Shown: one piece after another, positions 5,884 through 6,448 of the stretch
How the letters are laid out: each line of letters begins with the position of its first letter
How positions within the stretch are numbered: the first letter of the stretch is position 1
From: an uncultured Dietzia sp.
GTDB taxonomy: Bacteria; Actinomycetota; Actinomycetes; Mycobacteriales; Mycobacteriaceae
Assembly: GCA_946570335.1 (NCBI GenBank)
Contig: CAMNYG010000084.1
Span: 1-6,448 of the forward strand
DNA length: 6,448 nt
Reading direction: 5' to 3'
Position numbers and translations under genes: made by a program
Notes under the pieces: generated by a model
The model's database searches: none
What the model was told of the DNA's origin: nothing
The model's input: the letters and a program-made list of their open reading frames with translations, nothing else

Positions 5884-6448
5884 CTGGCGCACCCCGACGA
5901 CCCCCTCGACGCCAGCGCCCCCGCCGACCCGGCACCGTCCGGCCTCTGCGAAGCCAAGAAGGCCCGCACCCGCGCAGACCTCGCCCGTGCGGCACTGCTC
6001 CTCGCCGCCGAGGAGAGCCTGCACGGCACCACCGTGGAGGCGATCGCCGCCCGCGCCGGTGTCTCACCCCGCACGTTCTTCAACTACTTCGATTCCAAGG
6101 ATGAGGCGGTCGTCCACCTAGGGGCCGACCGGTTCCGCCGACTGATGTCGACGCTCTTCGACGGTCCGCGGGCCGACGCACGCGGGACCAGGGTGAACGA
6201 CGACGTCGTCGTCGTCCCCTCCCCCTCCGCCGACCCGATCCTGCGGATCCGGGACGCAATGCTGGACTTCCTCCGCGACTCGGACGCCGACGCGGACGCC
6301 TCCGCCGACGACGACCTGATGAAGGCGGCGCTCGAGCGGGACCAGTCGCTGTACGGCACGCTCCACGCGACCATGACCGCGGTCGGCGCCGAGTTCGAGG
6401 CCGCCCTGACCACGCGCTACGCCGACGAGGCCGAGCGCGACCGGGCCC
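5884..6448 (+). CDS. TetR-family transcriptional regulator (partial; 5' end uncertain, C-terminus off window)
   Basis: A TetR/AcrR-type repressor. From 5872 the frame is open to the right edge. The DNA-binding part begins KKARTRADLARAALLLAAEE and contains the helix-turn-helix TTVEAIAARAGVSPRTFFNYFDSKDEAVV (about 6028-6114); the TFFNYF signature is typical. The ligand domain that follows is acidic, with a low-complexity Asp/Ala stretch (DSDADADASADDD). The stop at 5869-5871 closes the frame on the left, and no ATG, GTG or TTG occurs between it and the helix-turn-helix; the only candidate is CTG at 5884, given here as a nominal start. Alternatively one base too many in a C-run (5892-5895 or 5901-5905) hides a start in another frame, such as TTG at 5868. 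Tandem TetR-type dyads stand just upstream. The target is probably a transporter or enzyme gene outside the window; nothing links it to copper. Confidence 0.8.
   Translation, partial: MAHPDDPLDASAPADPAPSGLCEAKKARTRADLARAALLLAAEESLHGTTVEAIAARAGVSPRTFFNYFDSKDEAVVHLGADRFRRLMSTLFDGPRADARGTRVNDDVVVVPSPSADPILRIRDAMLDFLRDSDADADASADDDLMKAALERDQSLYGTLHATMTAVGAEFEAALTTRYADEAERDRA

Noticed and set aside
4978..6024. Long minus-strand open frame (348 codons) opposite copS and the start of tetR
   Set aside because: It is antisense to a clear histidine kinase, has no recognisable domain and reflects the GC-rich codon pattern of the real gene.
642..6216. The same 18-base GACGAC/GTCGTC string in copB (about 643-660) and in tetR (about 6198-6215)
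   Set aside because: It is a codon-level coincidence from Asp/Val runs read on opposite strands, in unrelated proteins; flanking bases do not match.
1..6448. Window begins with CTGCAG and ends with GGGCCC, resembling cloning-site ends
   Set aside because: Both hexamers lie inside continuous reading frames of copB and tetR and are common in GC-rich DNA; no vector sequence is visible.

Overview
The window is GC-rich, tightly packed DNA from an actinobacterium. The order is probably Mycobacteriales (Corynebacterium, Dietzia, Rhodococcus or Gordonia relatives). That placement rests on codon usage, on strong GAGGGG-type ribosome binding sites, and on a gene order and operator resembling the CopRS copper-response locus of Corynebacterium glutamicum. 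No tRNA, rRNA, insertion sequence, CRISPR array or convincing Rho-independent terminator was seen.

Layout. Positions 1-1234 (minus) hold the first 411 residues of a CopB-type copper-exporting P-type ATPase that runs off the left edge. The 123-nt gap at 1235-1357 carries a dyad typical of CsoR-family copper repressors. Next come a DUF305 lipoprotein (1358-1990, minus), a Tat-exported multicopper oxidase lipoprotein (2047-3600, minus) and a 59-residue single-span membrane protein (3590-3769, minus) whose end overlaps the oxidase start. A divergent control region (3770-3955) carries a tandem repeat close to the C. glutamicum CopR box. To its right lie an OmpR-family response regulator (3956-4696, plus) and its histidine kinase (4693-5787, plus), joined by an ATGA overlap. 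After a short gap with two tandem perfect dyads comes the start of a TetR-family regulator that runs off the right edge; its 5' end has no ordinary start codon.

How the parts fit. The kinase has a very short extracytoplasmic loop rich in His and Met and probably senses copper outside the membrane. The phosphorylated regulator would bind the tandem box and activate the leftward operon and perhaps its own. The oxidase would oxidise Cu(I) to the less toxic Cu(II) on the outer face. The DUF305 lipoprotein may bind copper there, although its biochemistry is poorly known. CopB would pump copper out of the cytoplasm, with an additional CsoR-type control point responding to cytoplasmic copper. The csoR gene itself is not in the window. 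The TetR gene appears to be a separate, autoregulated unit.

The locus as a whole is a recognisable copper-resistance island and not an unknown system. The less ordinary parts are the tandem TetR operator, the irregular 5' end of tetR, a six-codon Met-rich leader ORF that abuts copR, and the small membrane protein at the head of the operon.
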